This document shows, in pieces, positions 27,268 to 36,616 of a stretch of DNA of 64,000 nt. A model generated the notes under the pieces. The model worked only from the letters and a program-made list of their open reading frames with translations, had not been told where the DNA came from and did no database searches. This DNA is from Myxococcales bacterium (lineage in GTDB: Bacteria; Myxococcota_A; Polyangia; Haliangiales; Haliangiaceae). The stretch's first letter is position 1; each line of letters begins with the position of its first letter. Made by a program: the position numbers and the translations under genes. Location of the stretch: contig JADKKI010000005.1 of assembly GCA_016720595.1 (NCBI GenBank), positions 248,001-312,000 on the forward strand. The letters are read 5' to 3'.

Positions 27268-28950
27268 TCAGCCCCGGAGATCGATGGTGAACGGACGCGC
27301 CTCGGGCCAGTGACCGGCCGCGTCGATGAAGTTCGCGTGCGCCGTGACCTTGATCCGCTCCTGGCGGCGCGCGAGTGCGGCGGCCTCGTCGTGGACCAGG
27401 CCCGGATACGGACCTCCATCGGGGCGCCACGCCCACAGCTCGATGGTCTGCGCGCGGCCACCGTGCGCCCACTCGATCACGAGTGGATCGCGGGTCGGCA
27501 GCCCGGGGTGGAGGCCGGGGGAGGGTACGTAGATCCGGCGGCGCACGCCGACGGCGCGGGTGCCATCGCCGATCGGGCGGAGGTGCGCCCACCGGCCGGC
27601 GACCGCGATCCGATCGGGGCCGGGCCCCTCGATCGAGAGCTCCCAGCGCTGCGTCGAGGCGTCGACGATCCGCGCGCCCGCCCGCTCCTGCGAGGCGACA
27701 TCTCCGACCAGCGGCCAGAACTCGAGCGCCGGGCGCAGCACGAGCGTCGCGTCCCCCAGGTGGCACGAGATGCCGGGCGTCCGCCACGCCTCGAGCTCGC
27801 CGCGCAGCGGGGCGGGGACGCCGAGGTTGTGCTGATCGAGATCGCCGAGCACCAGCCGTAGATCGTGGGACAGCGCGGCGGGGAGCGCAAACCGATCGTG
27901 GAGCTCGTCATGCCAGTCGATCAGTCGCTCGCGATAGTCGGAGACCACGAGGCGGGCGACAATCGAGCGCATCAGCACCGCGAGGGCGCCGAGCATCGTG
28001 GGGCGCTCCGGCATCCTCACCGCACGCAGCTCGATGATCCCCATGCGCCCGTGGCGCACGCCGTGCACCGGGATGTGCGGGTTCCACAGCTTCTCGACGT
28101 TGACCTCCGCGCGATGCGAGTTCCCGGCGCTGTCGACGAGCAGCGGGCCGAGCGCCTGCCACAGCTGCTCGGGCGGGAGCTCGCCGCGATCGGCGAGCTT
28201 CTCGAGCCACGCCAGCGTGACGCCGAGCTCGTCCCAGCGCTCGCGCGTGCCCTCGTCGGGGCGTGGCCCCTGCGATGCGGATCCCACACACTCGTTGGCG
28301 AACCAGTACGACAGCGACGGGTGGTTGTTGAAGTAGCGGATCAGCGCAGGGAGCACGTGCGGGTAGCGGATGAACGGGCTGGCCTCGGGACGTGCGCCAC
28401 CGAGCGAGAGCTGCCCACCGCCCCCGGAATCGACGAGGTCGCCGTTGAACCGGTGGCGGACCGGCGACAGGCCCGCAGCGCGCGCAGCGGACCACACATG
28501 GCGCGCTTGCGCGACGAACGCCATCGCGCCGGGGGCCGGAGCCATGTTGACCTCGACGACCCCGGGATCCGGCGTGACGCTGAGCCAGTGATCCCCGTGG
28601 ATCTCCGTCGGTGGTGGCTCGGGCGCGGCATCGTGGGTGGTGCGCGTGCCGGAGCCGGTCTCACCATCGCCCCAGCGCACGCCGAACGCGAAGCGCGGGG
28701 CTGCCTCGTCGGGGTAGTGCCGTCCGATCACGCGCGACACGCTCGCGCCGGGGAGCGCGTCGGCGAGCCGCGTGGCGAGTGCGTGTGCGCGCTCCTGCTT
28801 GTCATCCCCCATCGCCGCGCGGATCCACGCCGGCTCGAGCGAGTCCGCGCGCGTGAACGTGGGCTCCGCCCCGACCCAGACCTCCACCCCACGGCGAGCG
28901 AGCAGCTCGTCGTGCAGCGCGAACGTCGCGTCGAGATGGTCGTCGCTCAC
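27268..28950 (-). CDS. Stand-alone DUF2126 putative amidoligase (second copy)
   Basis: 560 residues from GTG 28950, overlapping the upstream stop by 4 bp (GTGA). It aligns by eye over its length with the C-terminal half of its neighbour at 28947-32249: VEVWVGAEPTFT, TPDPGVVEVNMAP, NNHPSLSYWF, NSHRAEVNVEKLWNP, IIELRAVRMPE, DWHDELHDRF, WAHLRP. It lacks the N-terminal transglutaminase. In the metal/ATP region the partner has [11 protein letters not shown] while this copy has SGGGGQLSLGG, losing the Asn-His pair. DUF2126 is described as a putative amidoligase of the glutamate-cysteine-ligase-like type. The copy may be a diverged or regulatory partner rather than a full enzyme. Confidence 0.85.
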   Translation of the reverse strand: MSDDHLDATFALHDELLARRGVEVWVGAEPTFTRADSLEPAWIRAAMGDDKQERAHALATRLADALPGASVSRVIGRHYPDEAAPRFAFGVRWGDGETGSGTRTTHDAAPEPPPTEIHGDHWLSVTPDPGVVEVNMAPAPGAMAFVAQARHVWSAARAAGLSPVRHRFNGDLVDSGGGGQLSLGGARPEASPFIRYPHVLPALIRYFNNHPSLSYWFANECVGSASQGPRPDEGTRERWDELGVTLAWLEKLADRGELPPEQLWQALGPLLVDSAGNSHRAEVNVEKLWNPHIPVHGVRHGRMGIIELRAVRMPERPTMLGALAVLMRSIVARLVVSDYRERLIDWHDELHDRFALPAALSHDLRLVLGDLDQHNLGVPAPLRGELEAWRTPGISCHLGDATLVLRPALEFWPLVGDVASQERAGARIVDASTQRWELSIEGPGPDRIAVAGRWAHLRPIGDGTRAVGVRRRIYVPSPGLHPGLPTRDPLVIEWAHGGRAQTIELWAWRPDGGPYPGLVHDEAAALARRQERIKVTAHANFIDAAGHWPEARPFTIDLRG

Positions 28951-31900
28951 GGCGGCCAGTCTTCCTCGCGCGGCATCGGCACGCCGACATCGAGCTGGCG
29001 AAGGTCGAGCGTGTACGGCTGCTCGGGGTGTGGCCGGGCCGGGCGGGGCACGAGCGGTGCCGGCGTGGGACCACCGAGCGTGAACCGCTGGGCGCGGCGT
29101 GCGGCGGCCTCGACGCGGGTCAAGGGCGGCGCATCGTAGCCGCGCCCTTCGGGGTGCCACACGTGATAGGCGCCGGCGGCGACCCCGCGTGCGGCCCAGG
29201 TATCGACGACGTCGATCTGGAGCGGGTGATGGATCCCGAGGTGGGGATGCAGCGCATGCGGCGGGCACCACGCGCGGAACCGCACGCCACCGACCCGCAC
29301 GTCGCGGCCCTGCGTGTGGCGCAGCGGTGCGACGAGGCCATTGACCGTGACCACATAGCGCTCGGGATCGAGGCCGTGGGTGCGGAGCTCGATCCGCTCC
29401 ATCGACGAGTCCACGAACCGCGAGGTGCCGCCCGCCGTCTGCTCCTCACCGAGCACGTGCCAGGGCTCGATCGCGTTGCGGACCTCGACGCGGGCATCGG
29501 CGACCTCGAGCGTGCCGACCAGCGGACAGCGCAGCTCGATGAACGGGAGAAAGGCCTCGGTGGGGAGCGCGACGCCGGCGCGCGCGAGGTGCGCGAGCAC
29601 GTCCTCGAGATCTCGCCACATCCAGTACGGGAGGAGGAACTTGTCGTGGAGCTCCTGGCCCCAGCGGACCAGCGGGTGCTGATACGGCGTGGTCGCGAAC
29701 GAGGCGACCAGGGCGCGGACCAGGATCGCCTGGGCGGTGAGCATGCGCGGGTGCGGCGGCATCTCGAACGCGCGGAGCTCCACCAGGCCCTGCCGGCCGA
29801 ACGGGGTCTGCGGATCGAACAGCTTGTCGATCGAGATCTCGGCGCGGTGCGTGGAGCCGCCGACATCGACGAGCAAGTGCCGGAGCAGCGCATCGAGCTG
29901 CCACGCGGGCGGCGGCGGATGCTTCTCGAACAGGCGGGGGAGTGCGAGCTCGAGCTCGACGAGCGCATCGTGACGCGCCTCGTCCACCCGCGGAGCCTGC
30001 GAGGTCGGCCCCACGAACATCCCGGTCATCGCATACGACAGCGAGGGGTGATGCTGGACGAACGTCAACAGGCTCGCGAGGAGCGATGGATCGCGCAGCC
30101 ACGGCGAGGTCTCGGGTGTCGCGCCGCCGATCGTGATGTGGTTACCGCCGCCCGAGCCGGCCGGCCGACCGTCGAGCAGGTAGCGCTCTGCGGTCAGGCC
30201 GCTGCCGAGGGCGGTCTCGAACACCACGGCGTGCAGCGCGGCGGCCTCGCGCGAGCTGGTCACGGGCGGGAGGTTGACCTCGAGCACGCCCGGATCTGGG
30301 GTCACCGCGAACCGCGAGCGCTGGGGCGAGGGTGGTGGCGGATAGCCCTCGAGGTGGACCGCGTGGCCAGTGCGCTCGCGCGCAGAATCGATCGCCGCGA
30401 GCAGCGCGCAGAAGTCATCGAACCGCGGCAGCGGCGGCACGAACACCCACAGCTGCCCATCGCGCGGCTCGATCGTCAGCGCCATCCGCACCGCGAGCGC
30501 GGGCGGCGCTGCGGCCGGCGGGGCAGGGCGCTCGCCGGGAGGCTTGGCCTTGGCGTCGGTCTTGTCTCGCGCCAGCTGCGCGGTCTCTGGATCCTCACGG
30601 CGCGGATCGGGGAGATCAGGCGCGTCAGCCCACAGCGGCGCGGGTGCGCCGGGTGGCAACGAGCCGAGAGGAAGGCGGTAGCCGATCGGGCTGTCACCGG
30701 GGAGCAGGAACAGGTGTCCGCGGCGGAACGTCCAGCGATCGGTGCGCCAGCCCGCGGCGTCCCGCTGGAGGGGCAGCACGTAGCCGACGATGCTGGTGAC
30801 GCCGCGATCGAGGATCCCCGCAAGCCGCCGGCGCTCCTCGGGATCGTCGAGGCCCGCGGTGCGTGGATCGAGGTCGATCGGGAGCCGCGCCTCGGTCCGC
30901 AGCACCTCCCACGGATCCTCGAACGCAGGATGCAGCGACGCCGTGATCCCGAGGGCCGCGGCGATCTGTGCGCCGACCTCGTGTGCGGCGGCTGCGGTCC
31001 CCGCCTCTGCGAGCGTGCGCTGCGGCCAGATCGTCTGCCCATCGCGACGGCCGATCACGTCCAACGCCCAGCGCGGGAGGCTCTCGCCGGGATACGCCTT
31101 GCCGAGCCGGTGGAGCACGACCCCGCCGGGTGCGAGGCGATCGCGAAGTGCGTCGGCGAGCGCGCGGCCGCGCTGCCACTTATCAGGACCGAGTGCGCCA
31201 CCCTGCCACTCCTCGCGGGCCTGGTGCTCGCGCGCGGTGAACGTGGGCTCGCCGCCGCTCCACACGTCGAGACCCGCGAGCGAGAGCGCGGCGTCGGCGC
31301 GATCTCCGCTGGCGAGCAGCTCGAGCCAGATCTCGTCCGGGTACGGCGCCGTCGGGCGGGCCTCGTGACCGAGGCGCTGGATCGAGGTGGAGAAGCTGAC
31401 GTCGCTCGCGGGCAATTCGCTCGTGCCATCGAGGGGTGCCGCGGAGGCGGGCGTGGCGGTCGCCGCGAGCGGGATGTGGCCCTCGCCGCACAGCAGGCCA
31501 CTGGTCGCGTCGAACCCGATCCAGCCGGCGCCGGGGATGAACGCCTCGGCCCACGCATGGAGATCCACCACGTCGGTGGCCACGCCCTTGGGCTCGCCGG
31601 GGATCATGCCCTCGTCGGTGAGCTGGACCAGGTAGCCCGAGACGAACCGCGCCGCGATCCCGCGTGCACGCATCAAGGCGACGAGCAGCACCGCACTGTC
31701 ACGACAGCTGCCGCGGCCGTGGGTCAAGGTCTCCTCCGGCGTCCACACGCCGGGCTCGTTGCGGATCACGTACGCGACGCTCTGCTGGATCGCGCTGTTC
31801 AGCGCGATCAGCTGGGCCATCGTCTCGCCACGCCAGGGCAGGCCCTTCAAGAGGTCGGTCGCGTGACGCCCGAGCCGGTACGCCGGATCTCCCATGTCGA

Positions 31901-32249
31901 GGTAGGGCGCGAGCTCGGCATCGAGGCGGTCCGGATAGACGAACGGGACCTGCTTGACGCGATCGTCGATGAAGAAGTCGAACGGGTTGACCGGGCGGAT
32001 GTCCACCGCGAGCTCGACGGTGAGATCGAGCGCGGTGACGCGTTGTCCCGCCTTGAACGTCACGCGGGCGACGTGGTTGCCGTGCGGATCTCGCTGCCAG
32101 TGCACGCGGTGCTCGGGCGCGATCGCGAGCGTGTAGCTCTCGATGTTCGCCGCGGTGTGATCCGCCGGGCGGAGCCGGATGACCTGGGGCCCGAGCAGCG
32201 CGGGGCGCTCGTAGACATACCGGCTCCGGTGCTGGATCAGGACTCGCAC
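28947..32249 (-). CDS. Transglutaminase-like/DUF2126 putative amidoligase
   Basis: 1100 residues, the usual size of the two-domain family, from a GTG start. Residues 1-~290: transglutaminase N domain ([28 protein letters not shown]) and core with Cys in [12 protein letters not shown], His in DLHAWAEAF and Asp in GFDATSGL. Residues ~330-1100: DUF2126 ([109 protein letters not shown]). Glu and Asn-His residues that would bind metal and nucleotide are present. It probably forms an amide bond on a peptide and cleaves or edits it with the peptidase domain. It is the first gene of the cluster. Confidence 0.92.
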   Translation of the reverse strand: MRVLIQHRSRYVYERPALLGPQVIRLRPADHTAANIESYTLAIAPEHRVHWQRDPHGNHVARVTFKAGQRVTALDLTVELAVDIRPVNPFDFFIDDRVKQVPFVYPDRLDAELAPYLDMGDPAYRLGRHATDLLKGLPWRGETMAQLIALNSAIQQSVAYVIRNEPGVWTPEETLTHGRGSCRDSAVLLVALMRARGIAARFVSGYLVQLTDEGMIPGEPKGVATDVVDLHAWAEAFIPGAGWIGFDATSGLLCGEGHIPLAATATPASAAPLDGTSELPASDVSFSTSIQRLGHEARPTAPYPDEIWLELLASGDRADAALSLAGLDVWSGGEPTFTAREHQAREEWQGGALGPDKWQRGRALADALRDRLAPGGVVLHRLGKAYPGESLPRWALDVIGRRDGQTIWPQRTLAEAGTAAAAHEVGAQIAAALGITASLHPAFEDPWEVLRTEARLPIDLDPRTAGLDDPEERRRLAGILDRGVTSIVGYVLPLQRDAAGWRTDRWTFRRGHLFLLPGDSPIGYRLPLGSLPPGAPAPLWADAPDLPDPRREDPETAQLARDKTDAKAKPPGERPAPPAAAPPALAVRMALTIEPRDGQLWVFVPPLPRFDDFCALLAAIDSARERTGHAVHLEGYPPPPSPQRSRFAVTPDPGVLEVNLPPVTSSREAAALHAVVFETALGSGLTAERYLLDGRPAGSGGGNHITIGGATPETSPWLRDPSLLASLLTFVQHHPSLSYAMTGMFVGPTSQAPRVDEARHDALVELELALPRLFEKHPPPPAWQLDALLRHLLVDVGGSTHRAEISIDKLFDPQTPFGRQGLVELRAFEMPPHPRMLTAQAILVRALVASFATTPYQHPLVRWGQELHDKFLLPYWMWRDLEDVLAHLARAGVALPTEAFLPFIELRCPLVGTLEVADARVEVRNAIEPWHVLGEEQTAGGTSRFVDSSMERIELRTHGLDPERYVVTVNGLVAPLRHTQGRDVRVGGVRFRAWCPPHALHPHLGIHHPLQIDVVDTWAARGVAAGAYHVWHPEGRGYDAPPLTRVEAAARRAQRFTLGGPTPAPLVPRPARPHPEQPYTLDLRQLDVGVPMPREEDWPP

Positions 32250-32254
32250 ACGAA

Positions 32255-32260
32255 ATTTTA
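32255..32260 (-). promoter_or_regulatory. -10-like box TAAAAT, 5 nt before the amidoligase-cluster GTG
   Basis: TAAAAT then TTCGT then GTG at 32249, in a locally AT-rich stretch that stands out from its surroundings. It is the best -10 match in the window and probably drives the whole 21.8-32.2 kb cluster. No clear -35. The gap 32250-32369 holds no gene. Confidence 0.55.
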
Positions 32261-32369
32261 CCCTCGCCCGTCGTCGACTAGCTTGTTTGTGGCGGAGGGA
32301 TTTGGCGAACCGCGCTCAGCGGGGTCTCAGGCGGTGGCGCTCGCCACCGCGCACGGTGCGCCGGGCCGA

Positions 32370-32786
32370 TCAACCGACACGGTGATCGGCGAGCGTGCAG
32401 CGATTCTGGATCACGAGGATCCCCGCGGCCGTGAGGATGCTCGCCGCATCGTCGTCATGGATCCCCAGCTGGAGCCACACGCACCGGGGATGCGGCTTCA
32501 TCGCGAGGATGTCCTCGACGTGGCCGCCCACGGCCTCGGAGCGGCGGAACACGTCCACCAGATCGACGGGCTCGGTCAGCTCGGCGAGGGTCGCGCGTAC
32601 GGGCTCCCCGAACAGCTCCGTGCCGACGTACGCCGGGTTGACGCCGAGGATCCGGTAGCCCTCGTCGTGCAGGTACTCGGGGACGTAGAACGCGGCCTTC
32701 TCGGGCTCGCGGTGGACGCCGAGAACGGCGATCGTCGGCGAGGTGGTCAGGAGCTCGCGGAGCTGGGCGTCAGTGATCGCGGCCAT
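32370..32786 (-). CDS. CoA-binding domain protein (YccU-like)
   Basis: 138 residues: TIAVLGVHREPEKAAFYVPEYLHDEGYRILGVNP is the Rossmann start of CoA-binding family 2, followed by PVDLVDVFRRSEAV, VWLQLGIHDDDAASIL and VIQNRCTLADH, where the C-terminal Cys in the N-R-C motif and following His are typical. The family binds CoA or a related nucleotide; the exact cellular role is not known. Single gene, divergent from the next lipoprotein gene with a 50-bp gap. Confidence 0.88.
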   Translation of the reverse strand: MAAITDAQLRELLTTSPTIAVLGVHREPEKAAFYVPEYLHDEGYRILGVNPAYVGTELFGEPVRATLAELTEPVDLVDVFRRSEAVGGHVEDILAMKPHPRCVWLQLGIHDDDAASILTAAGILVIQNRCTLADHRVG

Positions 32787-32791
32787 GCCTG

Positions 32792-32797
32792 ACCTTA
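32792..32797 (-). promoter_or_regulatory. -10-like box TAAGGT, 5 nt before the CoA-binding-protein ATG
   Basis: TAAGGT then CAGGC then the ATG at 32786, in a divergent intergenic region. Confidence 0.45.
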
Positions 32798-32836
32798 GCG
32801 TGCGCGGCGCGCGAAGGTTCTGCTACAGCTTCGGAG

Positions 32837-33934
32837 ATGTCGCCCCGGGCCGTGTGCGTCCTCGTGCTCGCGGCGAGCGCCGCGTGTCACGGCCGCACAC
32901 CTCCGCCGCGCGAGCGCGTCCTCGCGCGGATCCCCGGGGCATCGCAGGTGGTGTTCGCCGCCGACGGGCCGGCGCTCGCGGGGCCACGGATGCGCGCCGT
33001 TGTCGACGTGCTGCGCCCGCGCTGGCCCGCGCGGTTCGGTTGCGTGATCGACACGGCCCTCGCGGGCGACCATGCCGCCGTGGGGATCTCGGCGACGCGG
33101 GACATGATCGTCGTGATCGCCACACGCGCCGCGGTCACCTGCCCCGGGCTCAGCAAGATCGGAGACGGGCTGTGGGCCGCCACGCTCGGCGCTGGCGCGC
33201 CGACGCCGGCCGGCACGGTGGGGGCTTCGTCGTCGACAGGCTCCGTGCTCGACGTCGCGACCCACGCGCGTGCGCGGTCGTACCTGACCACCGCGCCGCT
33301 CGCGGCGAGCATCGTGTTGCCGGGCGTCACGCTCCTGGCGACCGCGAGCGCCGAGCCGCTCGAGGGCTGGCTCGCGATCGAGACGGAGGAGATCGCGTCG
33401 GCGCTCGCCGAGCAGAGGGTCCGCGGGATCGTGGATCGGCTCGCACGCACGGAGACGACCGCGGCCTTCGCGGCGGCGATCGCGATCTCGCACGATGGGC
33501 CCCAGGTGATCGCGCGGCTCACCGGGCCGGTCGATGCCGATCTCGCGGCTGCCGTTCGCACGATCGCCGAGTGGTACACGGCCCCGGCGGTGCGCACCGC
33601 GGTCGGGTTCGTGTGCCCACCGCTCGCACCGCCGATCATCGGCTGCACCAACGGGACCTCTCTCACCGTCACGTCACTGGCCTCGGCCGTCGCTCCGCTC
33701 GTCGCCGCAAACGTGACCGTCGTCATCGAGAATCAACGGGTGGCCTGGCTGCGGCTCGACGGCGCCGTACCTTCGCTCGGCCTGCGCCGGGGCGATCTGC
33801 TGCTCGCTGTCGACGGCCGCCACCTTACCAGCCTGGCGCAGCTCGGAGAGCAGCTCCGGCTCGCAGGGCACACGACGACCGTCACGATCCAGCGAGATGC
33901 CGTGACGGCGACACTGGAGATCGCGGAGCGTTGA
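32837..33934 (+). CDS. Putative lipoprotein with C-terminal PDZ-like domain
   Basis: 365 residues. MSPRAVCVLVLAASAAC is a signal peptide with lipobox Cys17. The body (20-290) is Ala/Val-rich mixed alpha/beta with Cys at several positions and no recognised family. The last ~55 residues, GLRRGDLLLAVDGRHLTSLAQLGEQLRLAG, then a Thr-Val-Thr-Ile strand and ATLEI, have the classic order of a PDZ domain (Gly-Asp-x-Leu-Leu-x-Val-Asp-Gly). PDZ domains bind protein C-termini. A TACAGC hexamer, an imperfect -10, stands 7 nt before the ATG. Confidence 0.72.
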   Translation: MSPRAVCVLVLAASAACHGRTPPPRERVLARIPGASQVVFAADGPALAGPRMRAVVDVLRPRWPARFGCVIDTALAGDHAAVGISATRDMIVVIATRAAVTCPGLSKIGDGLWAATLGAGAPTPAGTVGASSSTGSVLDVATHARARSYLTTAPLAASIVLPGVTLLATASAEPLEGWLAIETEEIASALAEQRVRGIVDRLARTETTAAFAAAIAISHDGPQVIARLTGPVDADLAAAVRTIAEWYTAPAVRTAVGFVCPPLAPPIIGCTNGTSLTVTSLASAVAPLVAANVTVVIENQRVAWLRLDGAVPSLGLRRGDLLLAVDGRHLTSLAQLGEQLRLAGHTTTVTIQRDAVTATLEIAER

Positions 33935-33979
33935 CGGCAATAGCCAGGCCCCGGGAATTCGTTGCATAGTCTGGTCGTC

Positions 33980-35505
33980 ATGCGACAGCTCGCCCTCCTC
34001 GCCGCCGTGATGCTCGCCGCTTGTAGCTCCGGGGAGGACACCGCGAAGGCGAGCCCGGGCCCCGTGGTCGCCGAGACCAAGCCGGTGCCGCCGAAGCCGG
34101 CCCCGCCCGCGGGATCGGGCGCACCCGAGGCCCAGAAGCCGGCCTCGCCGTCGCCATCGCGCCTTCGCCGTCGCCGGCTCCGTCCCCATCGCCGGCGCCC
34201 AAGGCCCCGTCACCCCCCGTGGTCGCCGACGAGCCGGCCCCGGGCGGACACGACTTCACGGAGACCGGCAAGATCCTGCTCGCCGTCGGCGCGTGTGGTG
34301 GCGATGGCACGCTCCCCGCGGGCTTCAAGAAGGATCTGATCGCTCAGCACTGCGAGGTGATCGCGCGGACGCAGGCGCAGTACAAGAAGTCGTGGCTCGA
34401 CATCGCGACGCCGTTCTTCGCGTCGCACGTCCCGGCCACCGTGCCGAAGAAGGTCGTGTACCCGTTCGCGGGTGGTGATCTCTCGACTGCGCTGACCGTC
34501 TATCCCGACGCCGACGAGATCACGACGATGTCGCTCGAGCCCGCGGGCGATCCACGCACGCTCGAGGCGCTCGCGAAGCAGAAGCTGGTGCCGAGCTCGC
34601 CGAGCAAGCCCGCGGGCGTGTCCAAGGCGACGTCGACGCCGACGCCTCCGACGTCGAAGCCGACGAAGAAGCGCAAGTCCCCCGCGGTCGGCAAGTCCGA
34701 CGCGCCGGCGCGCTCCGACGACGGTGGCACCGATGCGGAGCCGGTGGTGGAGGAGAAAGGCCCGCCCACTCTCGAGAAGGCGCTGCGGACGGTCGAGTAC
34801 GAGCTGCGGTTCCTCTACCGCGTGAACTTCAGCAACACGATCAACATGATCGATGCGATGCGCGGCGGCCTGTTGCCGACCAACCTGATCTTCAGCCTGT
34901 CGGCGCTCAAGGTTCACGGCTACGAGGTGGTCTCGCTGCGCTACTTCCGGCTCGATACCGAGGGCGGCATCAAGTACCTCACCGATGACGACGTCGCCGG
35001 TGCCCCAAACCCGACGACCGGCGCGCCCGACTATCGCAACCGGATCTTCGCGAACGCCGAGGTCCGGTTCAAGAAGCCCGGCGGTCGGGTCCAGATCTAT
35101 CGCCACATCCAGGTCAACCTCGACAACGATCACCTGAAGAAGGACATGCGGGTGATCCGCCACCTCGAGGCGAAGGGCGACGTCGCCGGGATGACCAAGG
35201 CCGCGAGCTACCTGCTGTCGTGGGACTCGTTCTCGATCATGCGCGACTACCTCACCGGCCACGTGCAGTGGATGGTCTCCGATGCCACCGGCGTCGCCCC
35301 GCGGTGGGGCAAGGCGAAGGGCTTCGAGTACGAGACCTACGGTGCGTTCCAGATCCCGCACATCGGCGCGGGCAACAGCATCGCGAAGGACTGGCGCGCC
35401 GAGTTCGCCGCCGAGCCCACACGAAAGCTGGCTTTCCGGTTCGGTTACTACGACGGCACGCCGCAGCACACGAACCACCTGATCATCATGCGGAAGAAGT
35501 CCTGA
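33980..35505 (+). CDS. Lipoprotein of unknown function, interrupted by an apparent frameshift
   Basis: The N-terminus MRQLALLAAVMLAACSSGED (ATG 33980, lipobox Cys15) and a Pro/Lys/Ala-rich linker read in one frame to about 34159. From about 34162 the same Pro/Ser-rich linker continues in another frame (PSPSPAPSPSPAPKAP) into a globular body ending at 35505. Adding one C near 34160 would restore a single protein of about 508 residues. Without repair, only the part from GTG 34219 (428 residues) is intact. The body has a Lys-rich insert (KPTKKRKSP), then a conserved-looking domain (FSNTINMIDAMRGGLLPTNL, FKKPGGRVQIYRHIQVNLDNDH) with a C-terminal GYYDGTPQHTNHL. No catalytic family is recognised. 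Either a sequencing error or a true pseudogene. Confidence 0.7.
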
Positions 35506-35558
35506 CAGGGTGATCGCACGCCCCGTGATGTAGGACGTGCAGCGACATCGAAACGCGC

Positions 35559-35564
35559 TAGGCT
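35559..35564 (+). promoter_or_regulatory. -10-like box TAGGCT, 7 nt before the M23 peptidase ATG
   Basis: TAGGCT then CGCCGAG then ATG 35572, in the 66-bp gap after the lipoprotein stop. Confidence 0.4.
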
Positions 35565-35571
35565 CGCCGAG

Positions 35572-36549
35572 ATGGTTGCCGGTGGCTGTCCACGCTGTCC
35601 ACGCTGCAATAGCGTGGTCGCGCTCCACGAAGGCCACCCGCTCGTCACGGCGACGGGCGCGGTCGAGCTGTGGCATCGCGGCTGCTTCGAGCATCGAGCC
35701 GCGCCGAAGGTGAGCAGCATCGCGCCGGTGGTCACCGTCGTCGCGCCACCACCGCGGCGCCACCGGCTCGCGATCGCGGTCGCGATCGGGTCGGTGGCCA
35801 GCGGGCTCGCGTTCGCGTGCGGCACGCTCGGTGGCCCGGATCTCCCCGCGAGCGCACTCGCCAACGTCGACCTCGGTTCGAGCGAGCCCGAGCGCGCGCC
35901 GATCACCGCGCGGACGTACGAGGTGGTGCCGCCTCGGCCCCTTCATGTCGAGACCTCGCTCGAGGCGCGCTATCCGATGCCCACCCTCGATGGGGACGAT
36001 CTCGATACGGTGTACCCGTCGCTGCGGGGCTGGATCCATCCGGTCACCGCGAGCGCGGAGCTGATGCCGGAGCTCGCGAGCCGCCACTTCGGCGCCGAGC
36101 GCATTGGGGTCGAGCGCCCCGAGTGCGGCGCGGGTCACTGCGGGATCGATCTCGATGCGCCGCGGGGCCGTCCGCTGGTCGCGGTCGCGGACGGCGTGGT
36201 GGTCCGGGTCGAGCGCGCGGAGCTCGGCGCGGATGGCAAGAGTGGCCGCTACGTCCGCATCCAGCACGATGACGGCACGCTCACCGCGTACATGCACATG
36301 GACGACGTGGCGGATGATCTCGACGTCGGGAATCATGTCCTCGCCGGGCAGTACGTCGGTACGCTCGGCGCGACGGCGGTCGGCTCGTCGCCGCCGCACT
36401 GCCACTTCAGCCTCGAGCTGCCGAACCACCCCGAGGCGGTACACGGCGACGTGCGCGACACGCACTACATCGATCCGGCGCCGTTCCTCGTGCGCTCCAC
36501 GATCGTCCCCACGCCCGAGCGCCGCCACGCCGTGAAGCCCGCGTTCTGA
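35572..36549 (+). CDS. Membrane-anchored M23/LytM metallopeptidase with N-terminal zinc-finger-like segment
   Basis: 325 residues. Residues 6-48 hold CPRCPRC and a later HRGC, a possible zinc-binding segment in the cytoplasm. One membrane helix lies at about 62-83. The C-terminal ~180 residues form a LytM domain: HCGIDLD for the first zinc ligands (His ~187, Asp ~191), ADGVVVRVE, and SPPHCHFSLE for the second His pair (~280). All M23 zinc ligands are present, so it could cleave peptidoglycan crosslinks in the periplasm, or act as a regulator of other amidases. The Cys-rich cytoplasmic part is unusual for the family. Confidence 0.87.
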   Translation: MVAGGCPRCPRCNSVVALHEGHPLVTATGAVELWHRGCFEHRAAPKVSSIAPVVTVVAPPPRRHRLAIAVAIGSVASGLAFACGTLGGPDLPASALANVDLGSSEPERAPITARTYEVVPPRPLHVETSLEARYPMPTLDGDDLDTVYPSLRGWIHPVTASAELMPELASRHFGAERIGVERPECGAGHCGIDLDAPRGRPLVAVADGVVVRVERAELGADGKSGRYVRIQHDDGTLTAYMHMDDVADDLDVGNHVLAGQYVGTLGATAVGSSPPHCHFSLELPNHPEAVHGDVRDTHYIDPAPFLVRSTIVPTPERRHAVKPAF

Positions 36550-36603
36550 GCGCGCCCGGGGCTGTGTCCGTTTCCTGCACAACCATCGTTCGTGGGAGAC
36601 GAG

Positions 36604-36609
36604 TATCCT
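36604..36609 (+). promoter_or_regulatory. -10-like box TATCCT, 7 nt before the FISUMP-type lipoprotein ATG
   Basis: TATCCT then GGAGGTG then ATG 36617. The GGAGG lies only 2 nt from the ATG, too close for a normal ribosome site, which favours its reading as part of a leaderless start region. Confidence 0.4.
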
Positions 36610-36616
36610 GGAGGTG

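Noticed and set aside
29028..32792. 1254-codon plus-strand open frame antisense to the DUF2126 protein
   Set aside because: Same reason; the minus strand encodes a textbook transglutaminase-DUF2126 protein.
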